From assembly GCF_003071345.1 (NCBI RefSeq), contig NZ_QCYK01000001.1, positions 2,356,001 to 2,420,000 of the forward strand: a stretch of 64,000 nucleotides of DNA, given 5' to 3'. Position numbers and translations under genes: made by a program. The DNA is from Chitinophaga parva. GTDB taxonomy: Bacteria; Bacteroidota; Bacteroidia; Chitinophagales; Chitinophagaceae. The notes below the pieces were generated by a model, which saw only the letters and a list, made by a program, of their open reading frames with translations, was not told where the DNA came from and ran no database searches. This document shows positions 35,353 to 43,563 of this stretch, piece by piece; position 1 is the stretch's first letter, and every line of letters starts with the position of its first letter.

Positions 35353-36669
35353 CTAAATGTTAAAATGTTGCAAATTATAGATGTCCTGATAAAAATGCAC
35401 CTTGCCGAAGGCATCGGGCCAGGCGGTATTATAAAGCACCATTATGTATACCGGCTGGTTGAGCATGATCGTCTCGGGGGCCTGGTGTTTGAGGCATTCG
35501 TTGGATAAAAGGGATTTTGCCACTTCAGGTTTGTCCGCCAGTAAAATGCGGGCCAGTGCCATGGCTTCTTCCACCCGTATGCAGCCGTGGCTGTAGAAGC
35601 GCCGTTCAAACATGAACAGGGTTTTCGAGGGCGTGTCGTGAAGGTAAATATCATATGGGCTATTGAAGCTGAATTTAATAATGCCCATGGCGTTATCGCA
35701 ACCGGTAGACTGGCGCAGGCGATAGGGGAAATGGCCAGGGCCAAGTTGTTGCCATGCGATATGCCGGGGATTAACAATGCGGTCGCGGGCATCCAGCACC
35801 TGGAATTGATTGTTTTCCAGGAAACGGGGGTTCCGGCGCTGCTCCGGGAGCAATTCCTTCACCGCGATGCGATGGGGCACCGACCAGTACGGGTATAACT
35901 CGGCGCTGGTAATGGTGCTGCACAAGGTATGGGTAGGCGTAGCGGGTTTCCCGGGAATTACACGGGTATAGAGCAACAGGCTGTCGTTCCGGTAAAATTG
36001 CAGGTCGGCGGAGGGGAGATTTACAATGATCACCGGTTGGCCGGCCAGGTACCGGCTGGCCCAGCGCACCTGGTCCATGGCAGCCTGGATAGCATGGATG
36101 CGGGCCGCGAGGGGGGCACGCAGGGTATCTGTGATCATGTCGCGGTAATGTTGCAGCGATTTTTTTAACGCACGGTAAAGACTGTTACCGGGCTCCATCC
36201 TGGTCATGAATTGCCCGAAACGTCCTTCGGCTACGGCATCGGCCAGTTGGGCGCTGACCGGGAGCGGAGGCTCGGGGGTGTAGTGAAGACCATTGAAATC
36301 TACCGGAGACAGGCCCGGCCTGCCGTAAGCCACGTCATGAAAATATTGGGTAGCAATACAGGTCAGCTCCTGGTTAGCAAAAGCCGTGTCATTCTGGTCA
36401 GGTAATTGCTGGCGGCCATCACACAAAGTCTGGACATAGCTAACGTTGTAGTCTTCCGGCGGAAGGCCCAGGCTGTCTGCCTGCAACAGGTACCGGTATA
36501 ATGTGTCCAGCAGTGGGCTGCCTTCCTCATTGATCCAGCTGATCGCTGCAGGTGGAGTGTTCAGGCGCGGGAAAGCGGTGGCCGCATACAAACCGGATTG
36601 CGCGCTGGCACCTGGCAAACGGAACATCAGCAGGCAGGCTATTGCCGCGAAATATAACCTGTAAGGCAT
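35353..36669 (-). CDS. L,D-transpeptidase (YkuD domain) with scaffold domain
   Basis: 438 residues from ATG 36669 (a longer ORF adds 17 residues), with a signal peptide (FAAIACLLMFRLPGASAQ). The N-terminal 200 residues match the L,D-transpeptidase scaffold domain (LYRYLLQADSLGLPPEDY). The YkuD domain shows YLHDTPSKTLF and the catalytic motif FYSHGCIRVE, with the nucleophilic Cys in SHGC. It would form 3-3 crosslinks in peptidoglycan or attach proteins to it in the periplasm. L,D-transpeptidases often act in stationary phase and under envelope stress, which suits the stress genes around it. Confidence 0.9.
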   Translation of the reverse strand: MPYRLYFAAIACLLMFRLPGASAQSGLYAATAFPRLNTPPAAISWINEEGSPLLDTLYRYLLQADSLGLPPEDYNVSYVQTLCDGRQQLPDQNDTAFANQELTCIATQYFHDVAYGRPGLSPVDFNGLHYTPEPPLPVSAQLADAVAEGRFGQFMTRMEPGNSLYRALKKSLQHYRDMITDTLRAPLAARIHAIQAAMDQVRWASRYLAGQPVIIVNLPSADLQFYRNDSLLLYTRVIPGKPATPTHTLCSTITSAELYPYWSVPHRIAVKELLPEQRRNPRFLENNQFQVLDARDRIVNPRHIAWQQLGPGHFPYRLRQSTGCDNAMGIIKFSFNSPYDIYLHDTPSKTLFMFERRFYSHGCIRVEEAMALARILLADKPEVAKSLLSNECLKHQAPETIMLNQPVYIMVLYNTAWPDAFGKVHFYQDIYNLQHFNI

Positions 36670-36687
36670 ATAAAAATATTGGCGGGT

Positions 36688-36726
36688 AAAAAAACGCCGC
36701 TGGCGCCTTACAGGGCGCACAGCGGC
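36688..36726 (-). terminator. Terminator of the hsp20 gene
   Basis: A long hairpin (GCCGCTG with CAGCGGC, inner GCGCC with GGCGC, one bulged base) is followed on the minus strand by seven T. It lies 15 bp past the hsp20 stop and just before the start of the L,D-transpeptidase gene. Confidence 0.88.
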
Positions 36727-36741
36727 AGTTGCAGGCGGTTG

Positions 36742-37191
36742 TCAGCTAACGGGGACATGTACCGGGCCTCCGTTACGACGTGCCTCTTCTTTTTTGGGGA
36801 GCGTTAACTGTAGAATACCTTTTTCGTAGCTGGCGGCAATATGTTCCTTGTTCACACCGGTTGGCAAGGTAAAGCTGCGGGTGAAGCTGCTGTAGTTATA
36901 CTCCCTGCGGGTGAAGCGGGTTTTGTTCACCTCTTTTTCATCTTCTTTTTCCGCGCTGATGGTCAGGTTACCTCCTTCTACTACTATTTTGAAGTCATTT
37001 TTTTCCATCCCGGGCGCCGCGAGTGAAATTTTGTAATCGTCTTTACTTTCCACTACGTTGACCGCTGGCAGGCTGGCAGATGCCCAGTTGGGACGAAGCT
37101 CAAAGCCATCGAACCAGGTGTTCCAGGGCCGGAAAAATTCATCGAAAGTACTGGGCAGGAAATTGTTTTTGGTTAATGCTTGTGTAGACAT
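36742..37191 (-). CDS. Hsp20/alpha-crystallin small heat shock protein
   Basis: 149 residues, a typical length. The alpha-crystallin domain spans about residues 45-140: DYKISLAAPGMEKNDFKIVVEGGNLTISAEKE, then FTRSFTLPTGVNKEHIAASYEKGILQLTLPK with the conserved A-x-x-x-G-I-L motif. It would be an ATP-independent holdase chaperone in the cytoplasm. Its upstream gap carries GGTCATT (minus sense, 37265-37271) about 74-80 bp before the start, a motif shared with other genes of this region. It lies near the receiver-CRP regulator gene and several usp genes. Confidence 0.95.
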   Translation of the reverse strand: MSTQALTKNNFLPSTFDEFFRPWNTWFDGFELRPNWASASLPAVNVVESKDDYKISLAAPGMEKNDFKIVVEGGNLTISAEKEDEKEVNKTRFTRREYNYSSFTRSFTLPTGVNKEHIAASYEKGILQLTLPKKEEARRNGGPVHVPVS

Positions 37192-37424
37192 AAATCCTCT
37201 TTTTTATCGGGGGTGATAAGATCGGTTTACGCTGTCAAAATTAGACGGAAGAAAAGCCATTGCAAATGACCCTGTACAGGCGCACATATGACAATGATCA
37301 ATGCTGCTGCAGTGTTGTAATAGCACGCTCATATGGTAGTGTCCTTCCGGCAAAGCATAAGTCCCGGGTATCCGGGGCGCCTTTCCATTTCCCGGCATGT
37401 GATACAATTTACTTAGGCCTTAAC

Positions 37425-37436
37425 TGATCAGGATCA
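37425..37436. promoter_or_regulatory. FNR-box-like site TGATCAGGATCA
   Basis: The half-sites TGAT and ATCA are spaced by four bases, as in the FNR consensus TTGAT-N4-ATCAA. A matching site (TGATCATGATCA) lies at 45625-45636. The neighbouring regulator has a CRP/FNR domain. Confidence 0.4.
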
Positions 37437-37446
37437 TTGCGGAAGA

Positions 37447-37458
37447 TGACCATGGTCA
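37447..37458. promoter_or_regulatory. Perfect palindrome TGACCATGGTCA
   Basis: A 12-bp perfect palindrome built of TGACC/GGTCA half-sites, 11 bp from the FNR-like site in the hsp20/regulator gap. Confidence 0.4.
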
Positions 37459-37738
37459 GCGTTTATATGGAATCCTTAGTTTAGTTTCATATAGATCAGC
37501 ATATGTGTTAACGGTGTTGAAAATATTAAGCGAAAGCCATAACTTCACAAAACCCCTGTCCATTTCACTTCTATTTCACTTGAACAGACTATGTAAGTCA
37601 CAGAGCATCCATCCTGTGTTAATTTAGCCCGGAGCAATCATGGAATTGGTATTCCCAGAGATGACAGTAGCCTCTCTTTGAGCATTTTTTCCGTACCAGG
37701 AATATGTCCAATCATTTACCAAGCATAATCATTTCGTC

Positions 37739-38797
37739 ATGGCAACGATCTTACTCATTGAAGACAACGACGATATCCGCGAAAATACCGCGGAAATACT
37801 GGAGCTGGCCAATTATCATATGCTCACTGCAGCTAATGGTAAAATAGGGGTCCAGTTAGCGCTTGCGCATCATCCTGATATTATTATTTGTGATATTACA
37901 ATGCCCGTGCTGGACGGGTATGGCGTGTTGCACCTGCTGCACAAAAATGAAGCAATGGAGAACATTCCCTTCATCTTCCTCACAGCAAGCGCCGAGCGAA
38001 GCGAAATGCGCAAGGGCATGGAACTGGGAGCAGATGACTATATAACAAAACCATTTGATGCTACAGAATTGTTAAACGCCATTGAGAGCCGGCTCAGGAA
38101 GTCAGCGAGGCTCAAACAGGATAATGGAATAGGTATAGACGGCCTAAGCAGCCTGATACAAGCTGTATCCGGCAAGGATCTCCTGGACGCCTTGCACCAG
38201 GACCGGAACATAAACCGTTACAAAAAGAAGCAGATCGTGTATACGGAGGGAAATCATCCCGCCAGCCTTTTTTATGTACTCAAAGGTAAGGTGAAGACCT
38301 ACCGTCGCAATGATAATGGAAAGGAGCTGATCACCGGGTTATTCGGTGCAGGCGAATTCCTGGGGTATGTGCCCATGCTGGAAAACAGTGTCTACCGTGA
38401 TCAGGCAGAAGCGATCGATGACACGGAGCTGGCGGTTATACCCCGGAGTGATTTTGAAGAACTGGCCCTGCATAACCCGGAAGTGATGCAGAAATTCATC
38501 CGCATCCTTACCCGTAATATTCTTGAAAGGGAACAACAATTGTTGAGCATCGCTTATAACTCGTTGCGGAAAAAAGTGGCGGATGCATTATTGACGCTCT
38601 GGAGAAAATATAATATCAGTAGCCAGGCCCAATTCAGCCTGGAAGTAAGCCGCGACAACCTGGCCGCGGTAGCCGGCGTGGCAAAGGAATCGCTGATACG
38701 TACACTGGGCGACTTCCGTGAAGAGCGCCTGCTGGCGATCAAGGAAGGATGTATATTCCTCACCGATATACCACGCCTGGAACAGATGATGAATTAG
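37739..38797 (+). CDS. Receiver-CRP/FNR fusion transcriptional regulator
   Basis: 352 residues. A response-regulator receiver (1-125) has the acidic pair EDND, the phospho-acceptor Asp in IIICDITMPVLDG (about residue 52) and the Lys in YITKPFDA. A cyclic-nucleotide-binding-type domain covers about 155-260 (IVYTEGNHPASLFYVLKGKVKTY). A CRP-type helix-turn-helix ends it (about 300-340, VSRDNLAAVAGVAKESLIRTLGDF). The FNR-type N-terminal cysteine cluster is absent, so it is not an Fe-S oxygen sensor. A receiver fused to a CRP body is uncommon and implies that phosphorylation controls DNA binding. No partner kinase is encoded beside it. Surrounding stress genes are its likely targets (inference). 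Confidence 0.9.
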   Translation: MATILLIEDNDDIRENTAEILELANYHMLTAANGKIGVQLALAHHPDIIICDITMPVLDGYGVLHLLHKNEAMENIPFIFLTASAERSEMRKGMELGADDYITKPFDATELLNAIESRLRKSARLKQDNGIGIDGLSSLIQAVSGKDLLDALHQDRNINRYKKKQIVYTEGNHPASLFYVLKGKVKTYRRNDNGKELITGLFGAGEFLGYVPMLENSVYRDQAEAIDDTELAVIPRSDFEELALHNPEVMQKFIRILTRNILEREQQLLSIAYNSLRKKVADALLTLWRKYNISSQAQFSLEVSRDNLAAVAGVAKESLIRTLGDFREERLLAIKEGCIFLTDIPRLEQMMN

Positions 38798-38825
38798 CCA
38801 GGCTTCGCTGCGGATGCCTGTGATT

Positions 38826-39644
38826 TTAAGGATGCGCTACGAACAAGGGGATCTTCTTCCCGGCGGCCATGCCGGCCGCAAAGCTGCGGTGAAAAAGCTC
38901 AGAGAGACCAGAACGGCCAAACGCACCGGTGACCAGGATAGGGTTACGCGGTCCGGCCAGCCATTTAGCAAAATCGTCATGATCATCCTTATTGAGCCGG
39001 TAAGTGCTCAGCGATGGGAAATGAGTTTCAGTGTGCTCCCGGATGTAAGTTTCATAAGGGAGCTCGTTAGTGTCCTTTGAGGCTACATATACAAGGTACA
39101 CCGGTAGTTGCTTCCACTGCGGGCAAAGGTTGGCAAATTGCCGGATGGCATAGGCGGAGGCGCGGCTGCCATCATAGGCCAGCACTACGGATTCCGGGTA
39201 ATTTGCCTGTTCGGGTATCAGGATCACCGGGCATTCTGCTCCATGCAGGATGTCCCGCATATAATCACTGGGTGTGTTGAAGGTAAGATCATTATAGAAG
39301 TCTTCACCGCACAGGAACATCAGGTCCGCAAAGCGGCTTTCCAGCTTCAATGCCGGTAAGGCCTCCTGGTAAAGCTCGCGGTGTACACGGAATGATATAT
39401 TGTTCTCACGGCAGTGTTCCTTAAAATCCCGGACATGGCTGTTTACCAGATAAGCGTCCCCCGCATCAATGGGAGGTTTGTACAGACCGCCTTCAGGTAG
39501 GGCATAGGTCCAGTTATACACATATTTGCGGGGCAGGAAAGCGCCTGCTATTGTAACGGGGTAATGGGCGTTGATGCGGTTAATAAAATCAAATGCGTTA
39601 CTGGCGCTGTGTAACCCGTCTGAAACTAACAATACCTTGTTCAT
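38826..39644 (-). CDS. Universal stress protein (tandem UspA), group 1
   Basis: 272 residues from ATG 39644; the longer frame upstream is not protein-like. It begins NKVLLVSDGLHSASNAFDFI and ends GAFGRSGLSELFHRSFAAG, nearly the same pattern as the products at 44442-45260 and 54230-55051. The three are close paralogues that probably arose by duplication. The second Usp half keeps LAYDGSRASAYAIRQFANL and GAFGRSGL, a degenerate ATP-binding G-x2-G-x9-G(S/T). It ends 28 bp from the convergent regulator gene. The palindrome CGGTCAATGACCG lies about 100 bp before its start. Confidence 0.9.
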   Translation of the reverse strand: MNKVLLVSDGLHSASNAFDFINRINAHYPVTIAGAFLPRKYVYNWTYALPEGGLYKPPIDAGDAYLVNSHVRDFKEHCRENNISFRVHRELYQEALPALKLESRFADLMFLCGEDFYNDLTFNTPSDYMRDILHGAECPVILIPEQANYPESVVLAYDGSRASAYAIRQFANLCPQWKQLPVYLVYVASKDTNELPYETYIREHTETHFPSLSTYRLNKDDHDDFAKWLAGPRNPILVTGAFGRSGLSELFHRSFAAGMAAGKKIPLFVAHP

Positions 39645-39743
39645 AACCTGTTTTTTAGGTGAGTAACATGATAGATCCTGTGAAGTTATTGATAACAGGA
39701 TCTGCCCGAAGCTAGGTGTTGCTGCCGGCAAGAGAAATGATAG

Positions 39744-39756
39744 CGGTCAATGACCG
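39744..39756. promoter_or_regulatory. Palindromic candidate operator CGGTCAATGACCG
   Basis: A perfect 6+1+6 palindrome whose core, GGTCAATGACC, is identical to that at 28955-28965. It is about 100 bp before the usp start at 39644, in the gap after the alcohol dehydrogenase gene. Confidence 0.5.
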
Positions 39757-39774
39757 GTATGACAGCAGGTTGCC

Positions 39775-40782
39775 TCATTCCATTACCAGCACTGCTGCGC
39801 CCTGGAACTCACCTGCCCTTAGTTGTTGCAAAGCCAGGTTGGCTTCCTGCAGGGGGTAGGTCTTAATAGTGGTATGTACATCCATACCTGGCAGCAGGTG
39901 GAAAAAGGTGACACCGTCGTGCCGGGTAAGGTTGGCAACAGATCGTACTACCCGTTCCTCCCACAGCAGGTTATAAGCAAAAGATGGAATATCACTCATA
40001 TGAATACCGCCGCACACCACGACGCCACCTTTGTCTGTATCCGCAAGCGCTTTGGGTACCAGTTCTCCGGCTGGTGCAAAGATGATGGCGGCATCGAGTT
40101 TTTCAGGTGGCGTTGCCGAAGCATCACCCGCCCAGCAGGCTCCCAATTCCCGGGCAAAGGCCTGGGTGGTTACATCGCCATCCCGTGTAAATGCATAGAC
40201 CTCCTTACCTTGCCGTACCGCTACCTGGGCGAGAATATGCGCCGCCGCCCCAAACCCATAAAGGCCGATGCGTCTTGCAGTTGCACCGGCCATCATGTAA
40301 GCGCGGAAACCGATCAGGCCTGCACACAATAGCGGGGCCGTACCCGGAACGGCCATCCCGCTGTCCAGCGAGATGCAATAAGCAGCATAGGCCACCGTGT
40401 ACCCTGCATATCCACCATTAACCGTGTAACCGGTAAATAGCGCATGCTCACAAAGATTTTCCAATCCTTTCCGGCAATAACGGCAAGTGTTACAGGTGTA
40501 GGCCAACCAGGGAATACCCACCAGGTCGCCCTCTTTCAGACTGGTCACCATCTTGCCTAAAGCTACCACGCGGCCTACAATTTCGTGCCCTGGTATCAAT
40601 GGAAGCGCGGGATGCGGCAATTCCCCATCCACCACGTGAAGATCTGTACGGCACACACCGCAGGCGATCACTTTCACCAATACCTGTTCCGTCCCAGGCA
40701 CGGGAACAGGCACCATGGTATATTGAAGCGCGCTGTTGGTGGCCGTTAATACCATTGCAGGCATTTGCGCAGGAATGTTCAT
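39775..40782 (-). CDS. Zinc-dependent alcohol dehydrogenase
   Basis: 335 residues of the medium-chain dehydrogenase/reductase family. The catalytic zinc ligands are in CGVCRTDLH (about residue 38) and GHEIVG. The structural zinc site is CNTCRYCRKGLENLC (about 97-111). The Rossmann motif is weak but visible (GLYGFGAAAHILAQV). It would oxidise alcohols or reduce aldehydes with NAD(P)H in the cytoplasm. It is oriented with the downstream usp gene, 130 bp apart. In a stress region it may recycle NADH when respiration is limited, but this is inference. Confidence 0.9.
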   Translation of the reverse strand: MNIPAQMPAMVLTATNSALQYTMVPVPVPGTEQVLVKVIACGVCRTDLHVVDGELPHPALPLIPGHEIVGRVVALGKMVTSLKEGDLVGIPWLAYTCNTCRYCRKGLENLCEHALFTGYTVNGGYAGYTVAYAAYCISLDSGMAVPGTAPLLCAGLIGFRAYMMAGATARRIGLYGFGAAAHILAQVAVRQGKEVYAFTRDGDVTTQAFARELGACWAGDASATPPEKLDAAIIFAPAGELVPKALADTDKGGVVVCGGIHMSDIPSFAYNLLWEERVVRSVANLTRHDGVTFFHLLPGMDVHTTIKTYPLQEANLALQQLRAGEFQGAAVLVME

Positions 40783-40991
40783 AGCAATTTTTCAGGAAAA
40801 GTAGGCAAGTCCTTTTTCACGGATGATGATGCAGGTCAGTTGCCGCGCTGATTTGCACTTCAATGGCGCGCCCGCTTTGAGGTTGCCATGAATTAGCAGC
40901 GTTGGTGATGCCGGTCATTGCCAGCGTTGCATATCCGGGATAATTTCGGCCATGTGAAAAACAATCAATTGTTTAACCAAAATTTTTCAAC

Positions 40992-41660
40992 ATGAAAACA
41001 GATAACCAGATCCAGCAGGACGTGATGGATCAACTTCAATGGAACCCCATGCTGGATGCGGCAGAGATCGGGGTTTCGGTTAGGGACGGTATCGTTACCC
41101 TGTCCGGCATAGTAGACTCCTATGCAAAAAAAGTAGCCGCGGAAAATGATGCTAAAAAAGTAGCAGGAGTAAAAGCGGTTGCGGAAGACATCCAGGTAGG
41201 ACTTTCGCCACTTTTCAAGAAGACCGATACTGAAATTGCAGATGCGATCCTGAGAACGTATAAGTGGAACATTTCCGTACCGCAAAACAAGATAAAAGTG
41301 AAAGTAGAAGATGGTAATGTCACTTTGGAAGGACAGGTTGACTGGTTCTTCCAACGCAATGCAGCCAAGGATTCTATTGAACATCTCATTGGTATACGGC
41401 ACATTAATAATTACATCGCCGTGGCGCAACGCGCTACACCGGCGGATGTTAAAAACAAGATCATATCTGCCTTTTACCGGAGCGCAGCCCTGGACGCCGA
41501 TAAGATACAGGTTGATATTATCGGCAATCATGTGACGCTGACTGGCAAGGTGAGATCTTTTGCTGAGAAGGATGATGCTGCCATTGCCGCCTGGTCTGCA
41601 CCGGGAGTAAGCACCGTTGATAACCAGATTGAACTGGCGGCTGAGGAATACGCACTCTGA
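40992..41660 (+). CDS. Triple BON-domain protein
   Basis: 222 residues with no signal peptide. Three BON domains follow each other (about 4-70, 78-145 and 150-218), each with the pattern VRDGIVTLSGIVDSYAKKVAAENDAKKVAGVKAV; the next are VEDGNVTLEGQVDWFFQRNAAKDSIEHLIGIRHI and IIGNHVTLTGKVRSFAEKDDAAIAAWSAPGVSTV. BON domains bind phospholipids or other envelope ligands and are common in osmotic-stress proteins such as OsmY. The lack of a signal peptide makes a periplasmic place uncertain. A GGTCATT site lies 79 bp before its start. Confidence 0.92.
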   Translation: MKTDNQIQQDVMDQLQWNPMLDAAEIGVSVRDGIVTLSGIVDSYAKKVAAENDAKKVAGVKAVAEDIQVGLSPLFKKTDTEIADAILRTYKWNISVPQNKIKVKVEDGNVTLEGQVDWFFQRNAAKDSIEHLIGIRHINNYIAVAQRATPADVKNKIISAFYRSAALDADKIQVDIIGNHVTLTGKVRSFAEKDDAAIAAWSAPGVSTVDNQIELAAEEYAL

Positions 41661-41749
41661 TCATATACGGGGACAAGTTGTACAGCATGACGGCCGGCTT
41701 GTCCCTTTTTCATTTTTCATTGGTATCTGTCATGTTTTATATGTTGTCT

Positions 41750-42772
41750 ATGCACAAGGGATATCTCCTAACCTGTTTATGCCTGATACTGCTGCCGGGC
41801 TATGATTGCCAGAAAACAGAGCGCCTGCAACAGGCATTTAAGAAGGACCGGCTGGTTGTAACCCCGCTGCCGGCCGATACCACCATCCTGGTGGATACAC
41901 TTGCCTATAATGCCAGGTTACAACGATTGGCGCATTGGCCGGCATCATCACGCTGGCCGGTGAAGGCGGCATACCCGCTTCGCGGCGCCATCCTGCCTTT
42001 TAAGCGGGTGGTGGCTTTTTATGGAAACCTGTATTCCGGAGGAATGGGCATACTGGGCGCATTACCGCCGGAACAAATGCTGGATAAGTTGCAGGAGGAA
42101 GTGCAGCATTGGACAGATGCTGATACTACCACGCCGGTAGTACCGGCGCTGCATTACATCGCCGTTACCGCCCAACGAACTCCCGGCCCTGCCGGCCGGT
42201 ACAATCTTCGCATGCCGGACCAGCAGATCGATAAGATACTGGAGCTTGCGGCGCGTGCCCATGCATTGGTATTCCTGGATATCCAGGTAGGACATAGCCA
42301 CCTCCAGGATGAGATCCCGTTACTTAAAAAGTATCTTGCCATGCCACAGGTGCACCTGGGCATTGACCCCGAGTATTCTATGAAAGATGGCAGTGTTCCA
42401 TGCGCCAGCATTGGTACATTTGATGCGGCGGATATTAATTATGCATCCGGCTGGCTGGCAAACCTGGTGCGGGAAGAGGGAATCCCACCGAAGATCCTGG
42501 TCGTACACCGTTTTACGCAGGCAATGGTCACCAATTACGCCAATATCCGCACGTGTCCCGAGGTGCAGATCGTGATGAATATGGATGGATTTGGGTTCCC
42601 GGGCAGGAAGATCGATACCTATGTGCATTGGATAGCCGGGCAGCCGGTGCAGTTCACCGGCTTCAAGTTGTTCTACATAAACGACGTACGTGACAAAAGA
42701 AGTACGGGATTAATGACCCCGCAGCAGGTGCTGGCGCTAACGCCACAACCCATTTACATTCAGTATCAATAA
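41750..42772 (+). CDS. Uncharacterised secreted protein, TIM-barrel-like family
   Basis: About 340 residues from ATG 41750; ATGs at 41732 and 41741 are also possible. The N-terminus is a hydrophobic signal (LLTCLCLILLPGYDC) whose Cys may be lipidated, although the -1 Asp is atypical. The body reads FYGNLYSGGMGILG, VFLDIQVGHS, HLGIDPEYSM, GTFDAADINYASGWLANLV, LVVHRFTQAM and VIMNMDGFGFPG. I recall the same block order in a family of secreted proteins, mainly actinobacterial, without known activity. The many acidic residues at strand ends fit a (beta/alpha)8 hydrolase, but that is inference. It lies 8 bp before a polysaccharide deacetylase gene, so the pair probably acts on the same extracellular polymer. 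Confidence 0.75.
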   Translation: MHKGYLLTCLCLILLPGYDCQKTERLQQAFKKDRLVVTPLPADTTILVDTLAYNARLQRLAHWPASSRWPVKAAYPLRGAILPFKRVVAFYGNLYSGGMGILGALPPEQMLDKLQEEVQHWTDADTTTPVVPALHYIAVTAQRTPGPAGRYNLRMPDQQIDKILELAARAHALVFLDIQVGHSHLQDEIPLLKKYLAMPQVHLGIDPEYSMKDGSVPCASIGTFDAADINYASGWLANLVREEGIPPKILVVHRFTQAMVTNYANIRTCPEVQIVMNMDGFGFPGRKIDTYVHWIAGQPVQFTGFKLFYINDVRDKRSTGLMTPQQVLALTPQPIYIQYQ

Positions 42773-42780
42773 AAATCCCC

Positions 42781-43563
42781 ATGAATAGCTACTCCCAATC
42801 CATGATGTGGACCGTCCTTGTTTTTTCATTGGTATGTATTAACAGGACATCCTTGGCGCCTGGAAATAACGCCCCCATCCGGCAGGAAGAAGGCCGGCAA
42901 ATTCCGGTACTTTGTTATCATCATGTATATACCGACATGAAAGGACACGCACCGGCCTACAGCATCAGCCTTCATAATTTTCGCGCACAATTGAAGATGC
43001 TGGCAGACAGTAATTTTCATGTGATATCGCCCGACCAGTTGTATGATCATCTTTGCTGTGCGGCAAAATTGCCGGACAAACCAGTATTGCTGACCTTCGA
43101 TGACGGAAACCAGGAGCAGGCCACCCTGGTGGCGCCCCTGCTGGACAGCATGGGATACAAAGCCACGTTCTTTATTATGACAGTAACGATCGGTAAACCG
43201 CGCTATTTGTCTGCAGCGCAAATTGCCACCTTGAGCGCGCATGGGCATGTGATCGGCGCGCATACCTGGGATCATCCCGATTGCCGGACACAGACAGTAA
43301 AGGATTGGCCAGTGCAACTTGGAAAACCTAAGCAGGCACTGGAGCACATCACCGGGAAGCCGGTGGTATATTTAGCATGGCCGTTCGGCGCGTGGAACGA
43401 AGCTGCCGTAAGTGCCGTAAAACAATATGAATATAAAGCCGCATTTCAGCTGGCAGGGAAACCAGGCGAAACACCGGGATTGTATACGATCCGCAGGTTG
43501 ATGGTAGCGGGCAACTGGGGAGGAACGGAGCTGTATAACGAAATGTTGAGAACCTTTAAATAA
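42781..43563 (+). CDS. Secreted polysaccharide deacetylase (NodB/CE4 family)
   Basis: 260 residues with a signal-like start (WTVLVFSLVCINRTSLA). The NodB domain shows VLCYHHV, motif 1 LLTFDDG (catalytic Asp and metal Asp), motif 2 HTWDHPD (metal His pair, H-x3-H) and a motif 3-like YLAWPFGAWNEAA. CE4 enzymes remove N- or O-acetyl groups from peptidoglycan, poly-N-acetylglucosamine or xylan. The single-domain build and the partner gene suggest an envelope polymer. The last 8 bases overlap the end of the opposing CHAD gene. Confidence 0.9.
   Translation: MNSYSQSMMWTVLVFSLVCINRTSLAPGNNAPIRQEEGRQIPVLCYHHVYTDMKGHAPAYSISLHNFRAQLKMLADSNFHVISPDQLYDHLCCAAKLPDKPVLLTFDDGNQEQATLVAPLLDSMGYKATFFIMTVTIGKPRYLSAAQIATLSAHGHVIGAHTWDHPDCRTQTVKDWPVQLGKPKQALEHITGKPVVYLAWPFGAWNEAAVSAVKQYEYKAAFQLAGKPGETPGLYTIRRLMVAGNWGGTELYNEMLRTFK

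Larger units (their letters stand above)
37192..37738. other. Divergent intergenic region with candidate regulatory sites
   Basis: 547 bp between hsp20 (minus) and the receiver-CRP gene (plus), with no convincing gene. It holds several short palindromes: TGATCAGGATCA (37425-37436, FNR-like TGAT-N4-ATCA), TGACCATGGTCA (37447-37458), and AATGACC (37265-37271), GGTCATT on the minus strand. The size and palindromes suggest a heavily regulated double promoter. Confidence 0.55.

Noticed and set aside
36670..36720. Longer N-terminus (17 residues) for the L,D-transpeptidase
   Set aside because: The extension overlaps the hsp20 terminator and precedes a clean signal peptide starting at ATG 36669.
37204..37407. 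A 67-codon minus frame between hsp20 and the regulator gene
   Set aside because: His/Cys-rich, no motif, and it overlaps the region with hsp20 promoter signals. It is more likely non-coding.
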